A stretch of DNA of 22,283 nucleotides. It comes from Oehlia diaphana. Lineage: Eukaryota > Glomeromycota > Glomeromycetes > Glomerales > Glomeraceae. Of the stretch, positions 1-10,560 are shown one piece after another. A program made the translations under genes and the position numbers. Under the pieces are notes generated by a model, which worked only from the letters and a program-made list of their open reading frames with translations, had not been told where the DNA came from and ran no database searches. Position 1 is the first letter of the stretch; each line of letters opens with the position of its first letter. Location of the stretch: assembly GCA_003833135.1 (NCBI GenBank), contig QZLH01001456.1:8459-30741 (forward strand), given 5' to 3'.

Positions 1-727
1 GCATCTGATATTTATTCATTTGGAATAATGATGAATGAATATATATCTGAAGAAACTCCTTATAATAATATTCCTCATAATCATGCTTTAGCTATTAAAA
101 TATGTAAAGGACTTAGACCAAATATTTTTAAATATACACCAAATTTACTTGCAGATTTGATTACTAAATGTTGGGATGCTAAAGCAGAAAATAGACCAAC
201 TGCTAAGGAATTGCATCAAGAACTTGAAATTTTGTTTATTAAAGGTTATGAATATTATTCTCAAAAAAATGAATATAATGATAAAATCAAATTAAACAGA
301 ACAAGTGAAAAAAGATCTAATAACATTCAAACACATCCACAAGCGATCTATACCAGTAGACTTTTAAATTTCAAAAATCTTCCAGAACCAGTAAATTCAG
401 GTATGTGTATTTTAATTTAATTACTTTTTAATGAAAAGTATATTTAAGTTGCTAACTATTGTATAATTTCCAATAGGTGCAATTCAATCAACATTATGTA
501 GGTAATTATATTTATTGGTATTTATATAATTAATAAGTTAATTTATTAATATTAATTTAATTGATTTATAGTTTCAGAAGGTTTTGATTGCCAATTAGAT
601 GAATCAGGTAAAAAATTTATTCTTTAATATTTGATTTTATTGTTATTTTATTTACATATATTTATGTGTATTTTATTTTATAGATTTTAATGAAATGAAT
701 CAAGATGATGAAAATAATATTGAATGA
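1..727 (+). CDS. Protein kinase (tyrosine-kinase-like family), 3' part, four exons
   Basis: This is the C-terminal end of a eukaryotic protein kinase; the ATP-binding lobe and catalytic loop lie outside the window. The frame is open from base 1 and begins ASDIYSFGI, kinase subdomain IX with its conserved Asp. It reaches subdomain XI at CWDAKAENRPTAKEL, whose Arg-Pro is conserved. I place exons at 1-400, 477-497, 572-607 and 684-727. Introns start GTATGT, GTAGGT and GTAAAA and end TAG, and a GCTAAC branch site lies at 451-456. This splicing keeps one frame through an acidic tail containing SEGFDCQLDE and stops at TGA 725-727. Unspliced, the frame would stop at 418-420. The short-exon acidic tail is typical, from memory, of the expanded kinase-like proteins of Rhizophagus. 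Substrate and pathway cannot be told. No break is visible, so it may be functional. The kinase call is firm; exon 2 (21 nt) is the least certain exon. Confidence 0.82.
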
Positions 728-1549
728 AATTTTCTTTTCAAATCAGAGAAATTTGATTAATTAAATAACATTATTAGATTATCTTTTTATGTATAGTATA
801 TTGGTTAAAATAAATTTTAAATGTATTTAATAAAAAATCAAGATTATAAAATGACATTAACTACATTATTTTAAGTCAAATTTAATTAACAAGCTTAATA
901 AACAAATGGTTATAAATTAGCCAGAATTATTATTAGATAGTAGTATTATCTGAGTAATAATATTTTTCGGATAACTTACAAAGATTTATTATTAGCAAAC
1001 ATTAGTATTCATGAGTATAGGTAAAATTTGAAGCAAGCTTTATGTCTTAAATTGTCTTAAAGTGAAAGAAAATCAAAGAAGATGAAAGTGAAAATAAATT
1101 CAAAGTTTTTAACTAATTCTAAGTACTGTTATCGTTAAAAGAAAAGATAACAAACAAATAAAACCATATATCGAAAACTAAAAAAGAAATACTATAGCTT
1201 AAGAGAATTTTAAGAATCAACATCAATAAGCTAACCCTATATTAATCGACACCTATCAAAAAACGTGTATAAAAATGGCATTTCAATGTTAAACAGCGCG
1301 TACCATGTGTTTTGCTTTGCATAATAAGCATTACGCAAGGGAAATGGAGGCTCATATGACATTGAAGCAATTGAAAATTTAATTCGTGGTAAATTTTTTA
1401 GACAAATAACGCAATAATTCGTATTTAACAATAAATTTTTTATAATACAGTTCAAAATTTGACCAGGTATTTCTAATAAGATAAACTAAGCTCAATTTAT
1501 CTTTTTAATTTCATCTCCAACGATGCGATCAGCCGCAGCAGATCACTTT
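728..1549. other. A/T-rich intergenic DNA, no gene seen
   Basis: This is the 3' flank of the kinase gene. Stops are frequent in all frames. A 72-codon frame on the - strand (1237-1455) has no recognisable motif and no supporting signals. A slightly more G/C-rich patch lies around 1270-1370 and another at 1517-1545, but I cannot assign either. Confidence 0.55.
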
Positions 1550-2012
1550 ATTTTTATTTTTTTCTTTTTTTACCGATTCTTATCTGAAATTTTTTATTAA
1601 TTTTGTTGGTTCTTTTTTACAAATCGAAAAAATTATTTATTTATTTTTATACTTTGGTTTTTTTAGTCCAATACCGAAAATTTTTTTAATTTTTTTATTT
1701 TTATTTTTATTTTTTTTTTAGTTCAAATACCGAAAAATAAATTTTTTAATGAAATTTTTTTTATTTTTATTATTTTTTTTTTAATTATTATTTTTTTTTC
1801 ATTTTCGATATTTCTTTCAAAACAAAAAAATTTTTTTATTAGTATTTTCAGTTTTTTTTATTATCATTTCGTTTTAATTTTCTTATTGTTAAATAGATTT
1901 TTTTATTGACATTAATTATTATTAATAATTAACAATAATAATAATAAAGACTATTTACTATTATTTTTTTATTATTATTCATTTTTTTATTGTAATTTTT
2001 TTTTTTTTTGGT
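1550..2012. repeat. T-biased low-complexity tract
   Basis: The + strand consists almost wholly of long T runs broken by single A, G or C bases, with scattered TACCGAAAA motifs (for example near 1672 and 1727) and a short AAT-rich patch near 1920-1950. The T-over-A skew holds for about 460 bases, so this is not merely A/T-rich DNA. It could be a decayed poly(A)/poly(T) expansion, possibly a retroposon tail read on the opposite strand, but no coding sequence adjoins it. Confidence 0.6.
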
Positions 2013-3870
2013 TGTCTTAAGTTGTAGTGACATAAAATAAAATATTTGATTATATTTGAGAATCACATATGTTTCAATGATACTAAGGTGGTTGCCATAC
2101 AACTTTCCGTTTCCTGAACAACGTAAAAAAGATTATGTAAAGAAAGATAGGTCTGTAGCAGAAAAAGGACAAAGGCCACGAATATAAAGATGAACAGTAT
2201 ATTGGCATAAATTAATCCTGTTGCAACGCAACAGTCTACAGTTAGTATACAGGGAAATTCATCAATCAATGAATTATTATATATCACAACTGTTAAAGAT
2301 CACAGCATATGACATATGATATACATTTTCACGTGACATCACCGGCGTGAATGGAATGACAAAACATGAAATAGATTTGTTGTTTTGTTTTTCTTTACTA
2401 GTTATAAAATTTGGAAAATTAGGAATTAAATTTTTTTTGATGATGACTTATTTAGGTTAGCTTCACATAAAAACTTTCTTTTATTCTTATTTCTTTATTA
2501 TCCTTTCCAAATTTAAATTTCAACAACGCTAGAAAAAGTTTATAATATTCATTTTAATCAGTTTTGTTGTGTAGCCACACAACTTTCACTTTGAAAGAAT
2601 TTCCTTTTTTTAAAAACTCTTTTTGACGGGGAATACAATAAATACAAATATGGTTTGGCTTATCATTATAATGGAAATTTATCCTTATTTGGTATGCCGT
2701 TCTAAATTTCGGCTGAATTTGTGAAACTAAGATTATGATGAAAGAGAAAGAGTTTTTGTCCTTTTGCCGTTTTTATCAGGTTTAAAAATCGTAAGTTAAA
2801 AATAATTTACGAAAATTTTTGCTGTTTTTTCAAAAAATTTTCGTTTTTTCTAAAAGAACAATTTTCTTGGTTAAAAAGAAAAAAAAAAATTAAATAACTT
2901 GGGTATGAACAAAATAATTTTTTTCATAATTATCATTGTCATAAACTCTTAAAAAATTGGGTAAAAACTAAAAATAACATTGAAAACAAGAAATGTTACC
3001 TTCAAAGACTTTTAGGATTTACCATTTAAAACTTAAAAACATACATCTTAAATTTACATTATTTGTTTATTCCACAACTTTCCTTTTTTAACATTTAAAT
3101 CATTTTTTGATTTGATCATTGATAACAATACAAACAATAGGAAGTTGAACTAAAAAAGTAAATGTAGAAATAACGAAATAACGTGAAAAAAAAAAAAAAC
3201 GCCCAATTACTAAAATTATTATACACTTAATAAAACAAATTCGTAAGTAAATTTTACATCCTTAATTATAATTTGTTATTAAAAGAGTGATTACAAGAAT
3301 TATATATGAATCTTTCATAATAATTTTTCAATGAATTTCATGTCTTCTTTTCCGAACCAATTCTAAAATTGAATCCTTGTACGCATTTAAAGATTCACCA
3401 TGCTATTGAACGAATTATTCTAATATTTATCATTTATCTTATCCATAAATATCATAATAAACTAATCGCTTTAATCGAAAAAAATTAATAGAAATTTATA
3501 ATCGTTGGTTGGATTAAAAAAAAAAGATTAAAATTTTTGATCGCTAAAAATTGATATCATCAGAAATGCATAATAACGTAATGTAACATGACCACAAGCC
3601 AATGAAAATTAAACTATAATGAATATACTGTATAGGTGAGTGACCCCGTCTTAACCTTAAAAATAAATAAATCTTTAAAAGAATATAATGAATTTAGTCT
3701 TATTACATATTTAATTGCTTGGATATCAAATGAAATTGCAGATAGATAGAAACCTTTTAACAATCAAACATCTAGATAATGTATATATTTCTAACTTATG
3801 TAATAAATAAAAACAATCTTTTTTTTTGGTTCAAATCTGCATCACGCGATATTAAAATACTATACATCGT
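2013..3870. other. A/T-rich intergenic DNA, no gene supported
   Basis: I see no gene here. The patch at about 2060-2380 has more balanced composition and holds a 74-codon - strand frame (2063-2287) with a hydrophobic stretch (LIYANILFIFIFVAFVLF). There is no family match or splice support, so I do not call it. CACGTGAC stands at about 2331. The rest is A/T-rich with homopolymer runs, for example A15 near 3186-3200. Confidence 0.5.
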
Positions 3871-3875
3871 TTTAT

Positions 3876-3887
3876 TATAAAAACCCG
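3876..3887 (+). promoter_or_regulatory. TATA box of the 109-residue gene
   Basis: TATAAAAACCCG lies about 90 bases before the ATG at 3972. The spacing suits a TATA box with a short 5' leader. The first eleven bases recur exactly at 5107, which suggests a shared promoter element rather than chance A/T richness. Confidence 0.5.
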
Positions 3888-3971
3888 AGATTTTTTTCAA
3901 ATAATAATTAAAATTGGTTAAAATTTTTTTAACATTTTATAAATCTAATAAATTTTATTAAAAATTTAACC

Positions 3972-4301
3972 ATGAATAATTTGCAAAATAATCAACAATC
4001 AAAAACGAACCATTCTTCAAATATAACTTATAATAATAATTATACTGCCCTTAACGAAAGCGTTGCTTCTACTTCGCATTCCTACCCTCTTCCATCTCAA
4101 CAAAATGTTGAAAATATCTCTCCACCAAATTTATTATTTAACATGCCTAATATCCCCTCTCCACCAAATCCATTTAATATGACTAATATTATTAGCCCTT
4201 CTCGTTCCGAGATCCATACCTTTGAAATCCCTGGGTATAAGATTATTCTTATACCAACTTTTTCCCAATACGATAATAATCATTTTACTCAATTTAGATA
4301 G
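3972..4301 (+). CDS. Small Asn/Ser/Pro-rich protein, function unknown
   Basis: An uninterrupted 109-codon frame, ATG to TAG, in DNA where long frames are rare. The ATG follows an A/T-rich leader ending AACC and a TATA box 90 bases upstream. The N-terminal half is polar and low in complexity (MNNLQNNQQSKTNHSSN, Ser/Thr/Asn-rich). Residues about 50-77 hold an imperfect repeat: SPPNLLFNMPNI, then SPPNPFNMTNI, then ISPS. The C-terminus turns hydrophobic and structured-looking (FEIPGYKIILIPTF) and ends FTQFR. There is no signal peptide, membrane segment or known domain. Codons are clearly less A/T-rich than the flanks. It could be the N-terminal piece of a longer regulator cut short by the TAG, but nothing domain-like follows. 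I do not recognise a family and give no function. Confidence 0.6.
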   Translation: MNNLQNNQQSKTNHSSNITYNNNYTALNESVASTSHSYPLPSQQNVENISPPNLLFNMPNIPSPPNPFNMTNIISPSRSEIHTFEIPGYKIILIPTFSQYDNNHFTQFR

Positions 4302-4790
4302 TTTCGATCATCGAAATTAACTAAAATCGAGTAAAATGAATAAATTAAAATTATTTCATTATTTTATTTTTTTTTTGATTCTTACATATATATTTATTAT
4401 TATTTTTTTTTTTATTATATTTTTGTTTGTATCGCTTTAGCTGTAGCCTTTTGTCAATAAGTAACCATTTTCCATACATAGAAATTTACAATCCTTGAAC
4501 TGCAACTTGCAACTAATTAAATATTCAACATTCTGTGAATTGTAAAAGTTTATTTTCAAATGAGCATTATCTGTGTTTAATTTTTTTTTTTTTTTTTTAT
4601 TAACAATTGAAAGTATTATCAATAAATCGTGAATTTGTGATTCTTTATTTTTAATTTATTTTTATTTGATAAATAATTTATTAATGATTACCGTAAATCA
4701 AAATTAAAAATAAAATAGATGAAGCAATACTGTATTTATTATAGGTGACACCATTTATTATATTAATAATTATACTTTTCTATAGAAAAA
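4302..4790. other. 3' flank of the small gene, A/T-rich
   Basis: T-rich runs follow the stop codon of the 109-residue gene at 4360-4430 and again near 4580-4600, and could serve in transcript ending. A 61-codon - strand frame here begins in homopolymer (poly-K) and is not credible. Confidence 0.45.
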
Positions 4791-5034
4791 ATGGATGCTT
4801 ACGAAATCTTTCCTTAAACAGAGGAACTAACCATATTTTGTATTTTGGGAAGTCAAGAAATTTATTAGTCCCAATCTGTTTACGTTTGTTGAATTTTACG
4901 ATCCCGATACTTGTTAATCGTTATAGCTGCCTTTTATTAATATGTTTGTTATTAATAATACATGGAATTCACATGGTACAGTACATATTATGATTCTACA
5001 TTATGTAATAATTTCATATGAATTATGGGCTTAG
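4791..5034 (+). pseudogene. Short coding-like relic, unknown
   Basis: An ATG at 4791 opens MDAYEIFP and then stops. In a different frame, 4831-4914 reads a coherent stretch containing FWEVKKFISPNLFTFVEFYD, ending at TAA 4915. Further sense-like sequence follows after two stops. Composition and residue choice look like protein-coding sequence broken by a frameshift and stops. No family is recognised. The overlapping 82-codon frame from 4745 is hydrophobic and looks like a shadow of this stretch. It could equally be a chance open stretch. Confidence 0.22.
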
Positions 5035-5106
5035 AATTTTTTGATTCCAAGCCAACTTTCACATTAATTGTGGCTTTGGACAAAATCTATTACTTAATTA
5101 TGAAAC

Positions 5107-5118
5107 TATAAAAACCCC
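5107..5118 (+). promoter_or_regulatory. Orphan TATA-type motif
   Basis: TATAAAAACCCC repeats the first eleven bases of the motif at 3876. Downstream there is only an ATG at 5154 that opens four codons, so no gene is attached. It may be a promoter left behind by a lost gene or a dispersed promoter fragment. Confidence 0.3.
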
Positions 5119-5720
5119 TCAAAATTTTTCTTCTTATATTCTTTTTTTTTTTAATGAAATTAAATTAACAAAAAATTTTTTTACTATTAATACTTTTTCA
5201 ACATTATATAACTATGTAATAATAATAAAAAAATATCTAAAAAGTTTACAAATCACATTTTTACATATATTCTTTATAATAAAAAAAAAATAAATATTAT
5301 AATTATAATAAAAATCAATTGAAATTATTGACACTACTTTTTTTTTATATATATTCTTTTTTTAAAACACAAGCATTTTATTATCTTTGAAATGTCAAAC
5401 TTTTTTTTAAAACAAATTGTTTAATCATTATTTATATTATTATGAACTTAGTAAATGAAAAATTTAATTAACAAATTTTTAATTCATCCAAAAATAAATA
5501 ATATATATATTATCTTTCATTATTTTTATTTTAAACTTATTATTATTTATAATTATTTTATGTTTTATACATTTTGAAATTATTTTTTTTTTCTTTATTT
5601 TCTCTTTCATTTTCATCCCACTTTTATAAAATAAGTTTTCTATTCTAGTTTTTCACGTGAAATTTTATAATATGATACAAATGTCTTTATTTATTTTATA
5701 TATCTGTAATTTATTATTAT
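5119..5720. other. A/T-rich DNA, no gene seen
   Basis: Almost pure A/T with runs of T and A. There is no open frame of note and no repeat unit I can define. Confidence 0.55.
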
Positions 5721-6180
5721 GAACGCGATCTTGTCCAAAGTTCAACTACTGGTCAACTGCATCAAACCTCTTCTGAAATCCCTAAATATTAACGAACTGG
5801 TAAATGATGGCACTATGAATATGAACCAGCCGACTCCCAGAGGACAACACCTCAATTTACGGTAGTCTGGAAAAGGACACGTTTAGAAATTGATAAATGG
5901 GCAAGTGCTACACCAGAATTTATAACAAAAACATTTTATGCTCAAGTGAATTATTTTCTTGTATACAATATAAGGATCAGGAAAAAAATGTTAGCAAATG
6001 TCAAATGGACAAGTGAAGTAGAAGTTGCAATAATCAAAATAAGGGACTCAGTTTTTGGGTCAAATAATCAACATCAATAAATGCTTCCTGAAACGTCACG
6101 ATCAGTTTCACCATATACAGTATATCCTTTATTGGAATTACTTGACGAATCTTGTTGTATTTGTTATCCTGTTCCTACCA
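5721..6180 (+). pseudogene. Broken transposon-associated protein, C-terminal part
   Basis: One frame runs through 5721-6180 with stops only at 5790 (TAA), 5805 (TGA) and 6078 (TAA). Readable pieces include WHYEYEPADSQRTTPQFTVV, LEIDKWASATPEFITKTFYA and KMLANVKWTSEV. The order of a WKR/DKWA block, an F-Y-x-x-V block and a MLAxVxWTSEV block resembles, from memory, the C-terminal region of large multi-copy proteins in Rhizophagus genomes that I associate with transposons. The last part, around 6060-6180, alternates between two frames (INKCFLKR, then SRSVSPY), pointing to small indels. No catalytic residues are visible. It is clearly non-functional. The coding origin is fairly sure; the family is tentative. 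Confidence 0.4.
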
Positions 6181-6189
6181 TACCGGTTA

Positions 6190-6297
6190 GATATTTCTTA
6201 CATTTTTGGAATTGGTATTCTTAATAAATTAAATGGTGAACCAAAAGGAATCAAACAGATCTTAATTGAACATGATTTATGGTTGCTGTCAAAATAA
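6190..6297 (+). pseudogene. DDE-type transposase scrap
   Basis: The end of an open frame reads ILNKLNGEPKGIKQILIEHDLW. The pattern GxPKGIxQxLxExxLW resembles a linker in fungal DDE-superfamily transposases that precedes a Cys-rich segment, as I recall it. The Cys-rich part and all catalytic residues are missing. The frame ends at TAA 6295-6297 and the sequence beyond gives no further match. It sits directly behind the relic at 5721-6180 but need not belong to it. Confidence 0.3.
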
Positions 6298-6581
6298 TAC
6301 CACATAAACTCGACCATAAGTTAAACTTCCAAAGATCAGAAGGAATTGGTTATAAAGACGATCTAATGGGGAAGTTAAATACATAAATCATATACTAAAA
6401 AATAATTTCACAAATTATAATAATTCTGGTGGGATTTTTTTTTTATTGATCACTAATTTGATTATTCAGTAATAATAATAAGATTAATACCACATATAGG
6501 AAAGGTGGAAATTTTCATTATAAAGAGAATAATAATTTTTTAAACATCATTGATAGTTGTATAAATGCTGAAATTAGAGTT

Positions 6582-6940
6582 GAAGCTCTAAATTGCGAAT
6601 TATTGCAAAAATTATTTTTATGGATGCTTTGACTTTCATTCTAGGAGCTATATTGTCACAAAAAGATGAATTGAATAAGATAAGGGTGATAGCTTATGCA
6701 AGCCGGACCTTGAATAAGCATGAGCGAAACTATGGAGTTACTGAATTGGAGTATTTGGCGGTAGTATGGGCTGTTAAATATTTCCATCACTATTTGCATG
6801 GTCAAAAATTCATGGTTATCACTGACCACGCTGCATTAAAATACCTCATGAAAGTGATTAACCCAATTGGCAAACTCGGACGATGGCTAATGATACTTAA
6901 TGGTTATAATTTAGAGATTACGAATCACCCTGAGAACTAG
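6582..6940 (+). pseudogene. Ty3/gypsy retrotransposon RNase H fragment
   Basis: This is the RNase H domain of a Ty3/gypsy-type Pol polyprotein, which would degrade RNA in the RNA-DNA hybrid during reverse transcription. From 6593 the frame reads FMDALTFILGAILSQ (equivalent of TDAS...LGAVLSQ, first catalytic Asp kept), AYASRTLNKHERNY, TELEYLAVVWAV (catalytic Glu) and VITDHAALKYLM (TDH Asp). Just upstream, in another frame (6582-6611), EALNCELLQK matches the end of the preceding reverse transcriptase region, so a frameshift or deletion joins them. The frame ends at TAG 6938-6940 where the linker to the integrase should begin. No reverse transcriptase core, integrase or LTR is seen. The domain call is secure; the gene is dead. 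Confidence 0.8.
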
Positions 6941-7928
6941 GGATATTTGAATAAAATTTTGAAAGATTTAAAGAATGACTTATTATATTATCCTGAAAAA
7001 AAAACATAGTTACTGGAAGATAAAAGGCACAGGATTTGCTAGTCTATATATGGCCAAATATGTTAATTATGATGAATCTATAAAGAAAAAAGCATGGTAT
7101 TTATTTCTTAGGGTTTATAAAATTTATCATTGTTTCCCATATCCAATTTGCCTTGATTTTGATATTATGCCTTCCATGAGATCAAATGTAATAATAATAA
7201 GACAACAGAAAAGAATTTTATGCCAAAGTGATTAAAGAATTATAATTATTAATTAATGAGATAATGCAACAAAAACTAAATAAATGGAAAGTAAATACTA
7301 GACAAAAATATAATCTCAAATTCATCATTTCAACTATGAATAATTTAAAATATTAATAACTAATTATTATGATTTAATTTCATAAATTATTTATTATTTG
7401 AAATTTGAAAAGTACTATTATCAATATTAAAATAAATGGGAAATATGTCAATAGAAAAACAAGTAACTTAAAGATTTCATATGGAAAATATGGCATTACA
7501 TAAAAAGTTTTAAAACTTGAAAAATGAAAATGGATGATTGATATCGCATATCAAGATATTACATCAAATGACACTTAATATACAAATAAATAATATATAA
7601 AAAATGTATGAAAAGAATATTATAGATTTAGTAATATATTATTCTTAAAATTGAATATATTATTTACAATCTCTATTTTCCCATGTAAAATGATAAAAAC
7701 TTATAGAAAATAACAAATATATTATTTTACTCATGGATAGTTGCATAATTAAAGATTAAACAATCATTATTTTATATGTTATAGTAATTAATATTTTGTT
7801 AGAAGGAATTTCTTCTAATTCATGATAAAAATCTATACTTCAAAGTGTTCCTAGTTTACCTGCTAAATAATATATTTCAATTATTCCAAATTTGAACTCT
7901 TAATGTTCTTGATGGAAAATTTACAGAG
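6941..7928. other. A/T-rich DNA, no gene supported
   Basis: An 86-codon frame at 6975-7235 (+) directly follows the RNase H relic, but its sequence does not match integrase or any family I know, so I leave it out. The remainder has dense stops on both strands. Confidence 0.5.
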
Positions 7929-8096
7929 ATGAAAGAGAAATATAAAGAAATACATGTTTGGAGCATTTTAAAGAAACCAGTGATGATACCAGAAATAATA
8001 TCAGAAACAACCATCAAGCAGTGGACTCAAGCAAAATTGATACCACTTATTTATGAAACAGCTATAGACAGGTGTGAATACAAGAAACAAATATAA
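7929..8096 (+). pseudogene. 55-codon coding-like frame upstream of the LINE relic
   Basis: An ATG-to-TAA frame of 55 codons. It contains YKEIHVWSILKKPVMIPEII and IKQWTQAKLIPLIYE, with residue choice typical of real protein and unlike the A/T noise around it. It is on the same strand as the LINE relic that begins about 170 bases later, and could be part of the same element or a separate fragment. No family is recognised. Confidence 0.3.
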
Positions 8097-8264
8097 ATGA
8101 AGCTAATGAAAGGAAAAGAATTGGTGGTTGAGTGAAGTCTCCTTAGGATCTCTGGGTATTGATGAGGAAAGGTATAATGTTAGCATTGCTTATTACATAC
8201 ATTTGTTTCATGCTCAGTAAATTATCAAACTCAGATTTGTGGAAATATTTGAATAAACTATAAA

Positions 8265-9510
8265 GAACAATATAGTTTATCATCAGATATTAATAAGATA
8301 TGGTTGAGTATTAAAGATGTCATTTTACAAAGTGCAAAAGCAGTGATCCCTTATAAAAAGATCAAAAATGGTAATAATATGCCTAAAAAGCAATCAGCTC
8401 TACTCATACTATAAATACAAATGTGGAGATTGAGAATTATGTATTTAACCTGCAACAAATATTTAAATTGGCATGTAATGAACAACATCAGAAATAAATT
8501 CAACAATTACATCAAATTCATTAATAAACATAACAAAAGTTGAGGAAGTACCAGAAATTTACTTATTAGTTTATATATTAGTATGACTTAGTTCATTATA
8601 CATTATTAGTCATTTTACTAAAAATTACTATTAATTATTTAATTATAATAAGCTGGAATGCCAATGATTTCAGGCTAGCGGACCAAAACTAGTAGTCTGT
8701 GAAAGATCAGGACGTCATAAAATTAAATTTTAATTGAATAATTTTTTTATTTTATTCCCTGTTTTTAAAACTTGGAATAACAAATGGGTTATGCCATTAA
8801 AAAAGCATGGACAAGCACATTTAACATCATTAAAAAATATAGATCAAAAGTGGAAAATGTACTAATAGACTAATAGAAGATTATATTAATAAATGGGCTT
8901 TGATGATTCAAAACAACCAAACTAAAATGTTAAATAGATTATTGAACTGATATAAAGAAAATTTGTGATTGGCCACTTAATATATAAAGATAAAGATACT
9001 AGATAAATAAATTTGATCACTGATTTGAATAAGACTTTAGATAAAAGTGCAGAACAATATATAGACTTTTAATAAAAACATAAAAATGGATTTGATACCA
9101 TATGAACCTAATGCATTGATTAATTACAACATATACACAAATATCATGAAAGAAATAGAATAGGATGAATGACTCCATACTTTAAAAGAATGCAATAATA
9201 AATCTGCATGCATCTGGACTATTTCAAATATTGGATACAAATTGATCAAAAAAACAGGCACCAAAGCTCATGATTTTTTCTAATGATTCACAAAATCATC
9301 TATCGATCACACTATAATCTTTTCAAATGAATGGAAAATTTTCCATTCCCAAAAGCAATATAGGCTGACTGATTCTTCTAATAGAATGCCTAAGGAAACT
9401 TTTATTATGAAAAGACTTAGCAACTGCACAGTCTAACACAATATACTGAAACACTCAGAGCTAACATGCCTATTTATGTCATAAATAATATCATAGATTT
9501 GGGTCTCTTA
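8265..9510 (+). pseudogene. LINE (non-LTR) reverse transcriptase, heavily decayed
   Basis: A broken non-LTR retrotransposon ORF2. The endonuclease-to-RT linker is visible at 8265-8401 (INKIWLSIKDVILQSAKAVI, then PYKKI). A second piece near 8862-8948 reads NKWALMIQNNQTKMLNRLLN, and a third reads LITDLNKTLDKSAEQ near 9010-9060. RT motifs follow at about 9180-9350: NNKSA (family pattern NKSAPG), [20 protein letters not shown] and NEWKI. At 9430-9510 come HNILKHSELT and PIYVINNII. The palm motifs with the catalytic Asp pair are not found beyond 9510, so the 3' half is missing. Pieces lie in more than one frame, with many stops. The order of blocks is that of a LINE RT as I remember it from Rhizophagus copies. 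No target-site duplication or A-tail is identified. Confidence 0.6.
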
Positions 9511-10560
9511 GTCACCATCCTAAGAACACAAGAACTGTCATGTCTAAGATGATTTATTTTACACATATTCTAGTATTCTACTTGTATAGAAATTAACAGT
9601 GCACATATGGGAAAGTCAATTATATCAGTATAGTATGGCATTTAATTGATTGTATATATTTATATTAATAAACTTATAAGTGTGCTGTGATTAAAAAATA
9701 AAACATGTTATTGTAATATCTGATAAATCATGGGCATATCTTCATAATTGGTGTACCTAAATACAGCCCCATTATCATTACTGTCAGATAAACCAAAAAT
9801 ACTATCAGAATGTAATTACAATAAAAAAAATTCAATATAATATTTACCAATCAATATTAAATCAAATGTAAGTAAAACTCATACATTTATATTTATTATA
9901 TATTTTGTAAATATATTGATTTTAAATTAATACTTTGTATATAGGAAGGAGACAGATAATAACAAGATTACCATAATTTATATTTTTAAGATACTTATTG
10001 AATTGTATTATTATAGGATGGTTGAGCTATAATGGGCATTCATACCAAATAAAATCATTCTTTCTATTATATAGTATTTATATAGAAAACTTAATAATCA
10101 TTCACCATCTTTGTAATAAGTACAACTCTAAAAGAATCTGAAATCTGAAAATGGAAAGAGAGTGCTGCTGTAAAGATATGTTAGAAAATTTACTAAAAAT
10201 TAATAATCTAAATATTAAATGATGGAGAATATTTTAAGGAATTTAGATTATCTTGAGTTTTTTTAGCATTAACAGTTTATACTTTACATGACTTGCAATA
10301 TTTTTTTATACAATTTTTTACATGACAAAGTTGGGCAGACCTTTTACATCATTCTATTGATGTTAGTTTCTAATATTATTATTGCTTTTTTATTTTTTTT
10401 TTATTTTTTGGATATCAATGAATAAACAGTGTAAAAAACAATTTAAAGTTGAAATGATCCAAATGACACGTGTCCAGTCATTTGAGTCATTTGAAGTCAT
10501 TTGGGTCACTGGCCAACTGTTATGCCTTACAGTGTCTGGTCCAATGATTCTTCTTATTGT
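9511..10560. other. A/T-rich DNA, no gene seen
   Basis: No motif continues the LINE. At 10470-10510 a short direct repeat of AGTCATTTG-type units occurs three times, beside CACGTG and GGCCAAC. A 65-codon frame (10382-10579) begins in poly-F low complexity and is not credible as a gene. Confidence 0.5.

Noticed and set aside
1237..1455. 72-codon frame on the - strand
   Set aside because: No motif and no supporting signals; neighbouring DNA is noise in all frames.
2063..2287. 74-codon hydrophobic frame on the - strand as a small membrane protein
   Set aside because: No promoter, splice or family support, and such frames are expected by chance in a patch of this composition.
3828..3846. Possible tRNA B-box (GGTTCAAATC)
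   Set aside because: Preceded by a T run and A/T-rich DNA, with no A-box or cloverleaf arms.
4437..4622. 61-codon - strand frame
   Set aside because: It contains a poly-Lys run made by a T tract and has no motif.
6975..7235. 86-codon frame as the gypsy integrase
   Set aside because: No HHCC zinc finger or DDE motif, and the residues do not fit the linker or integrase.
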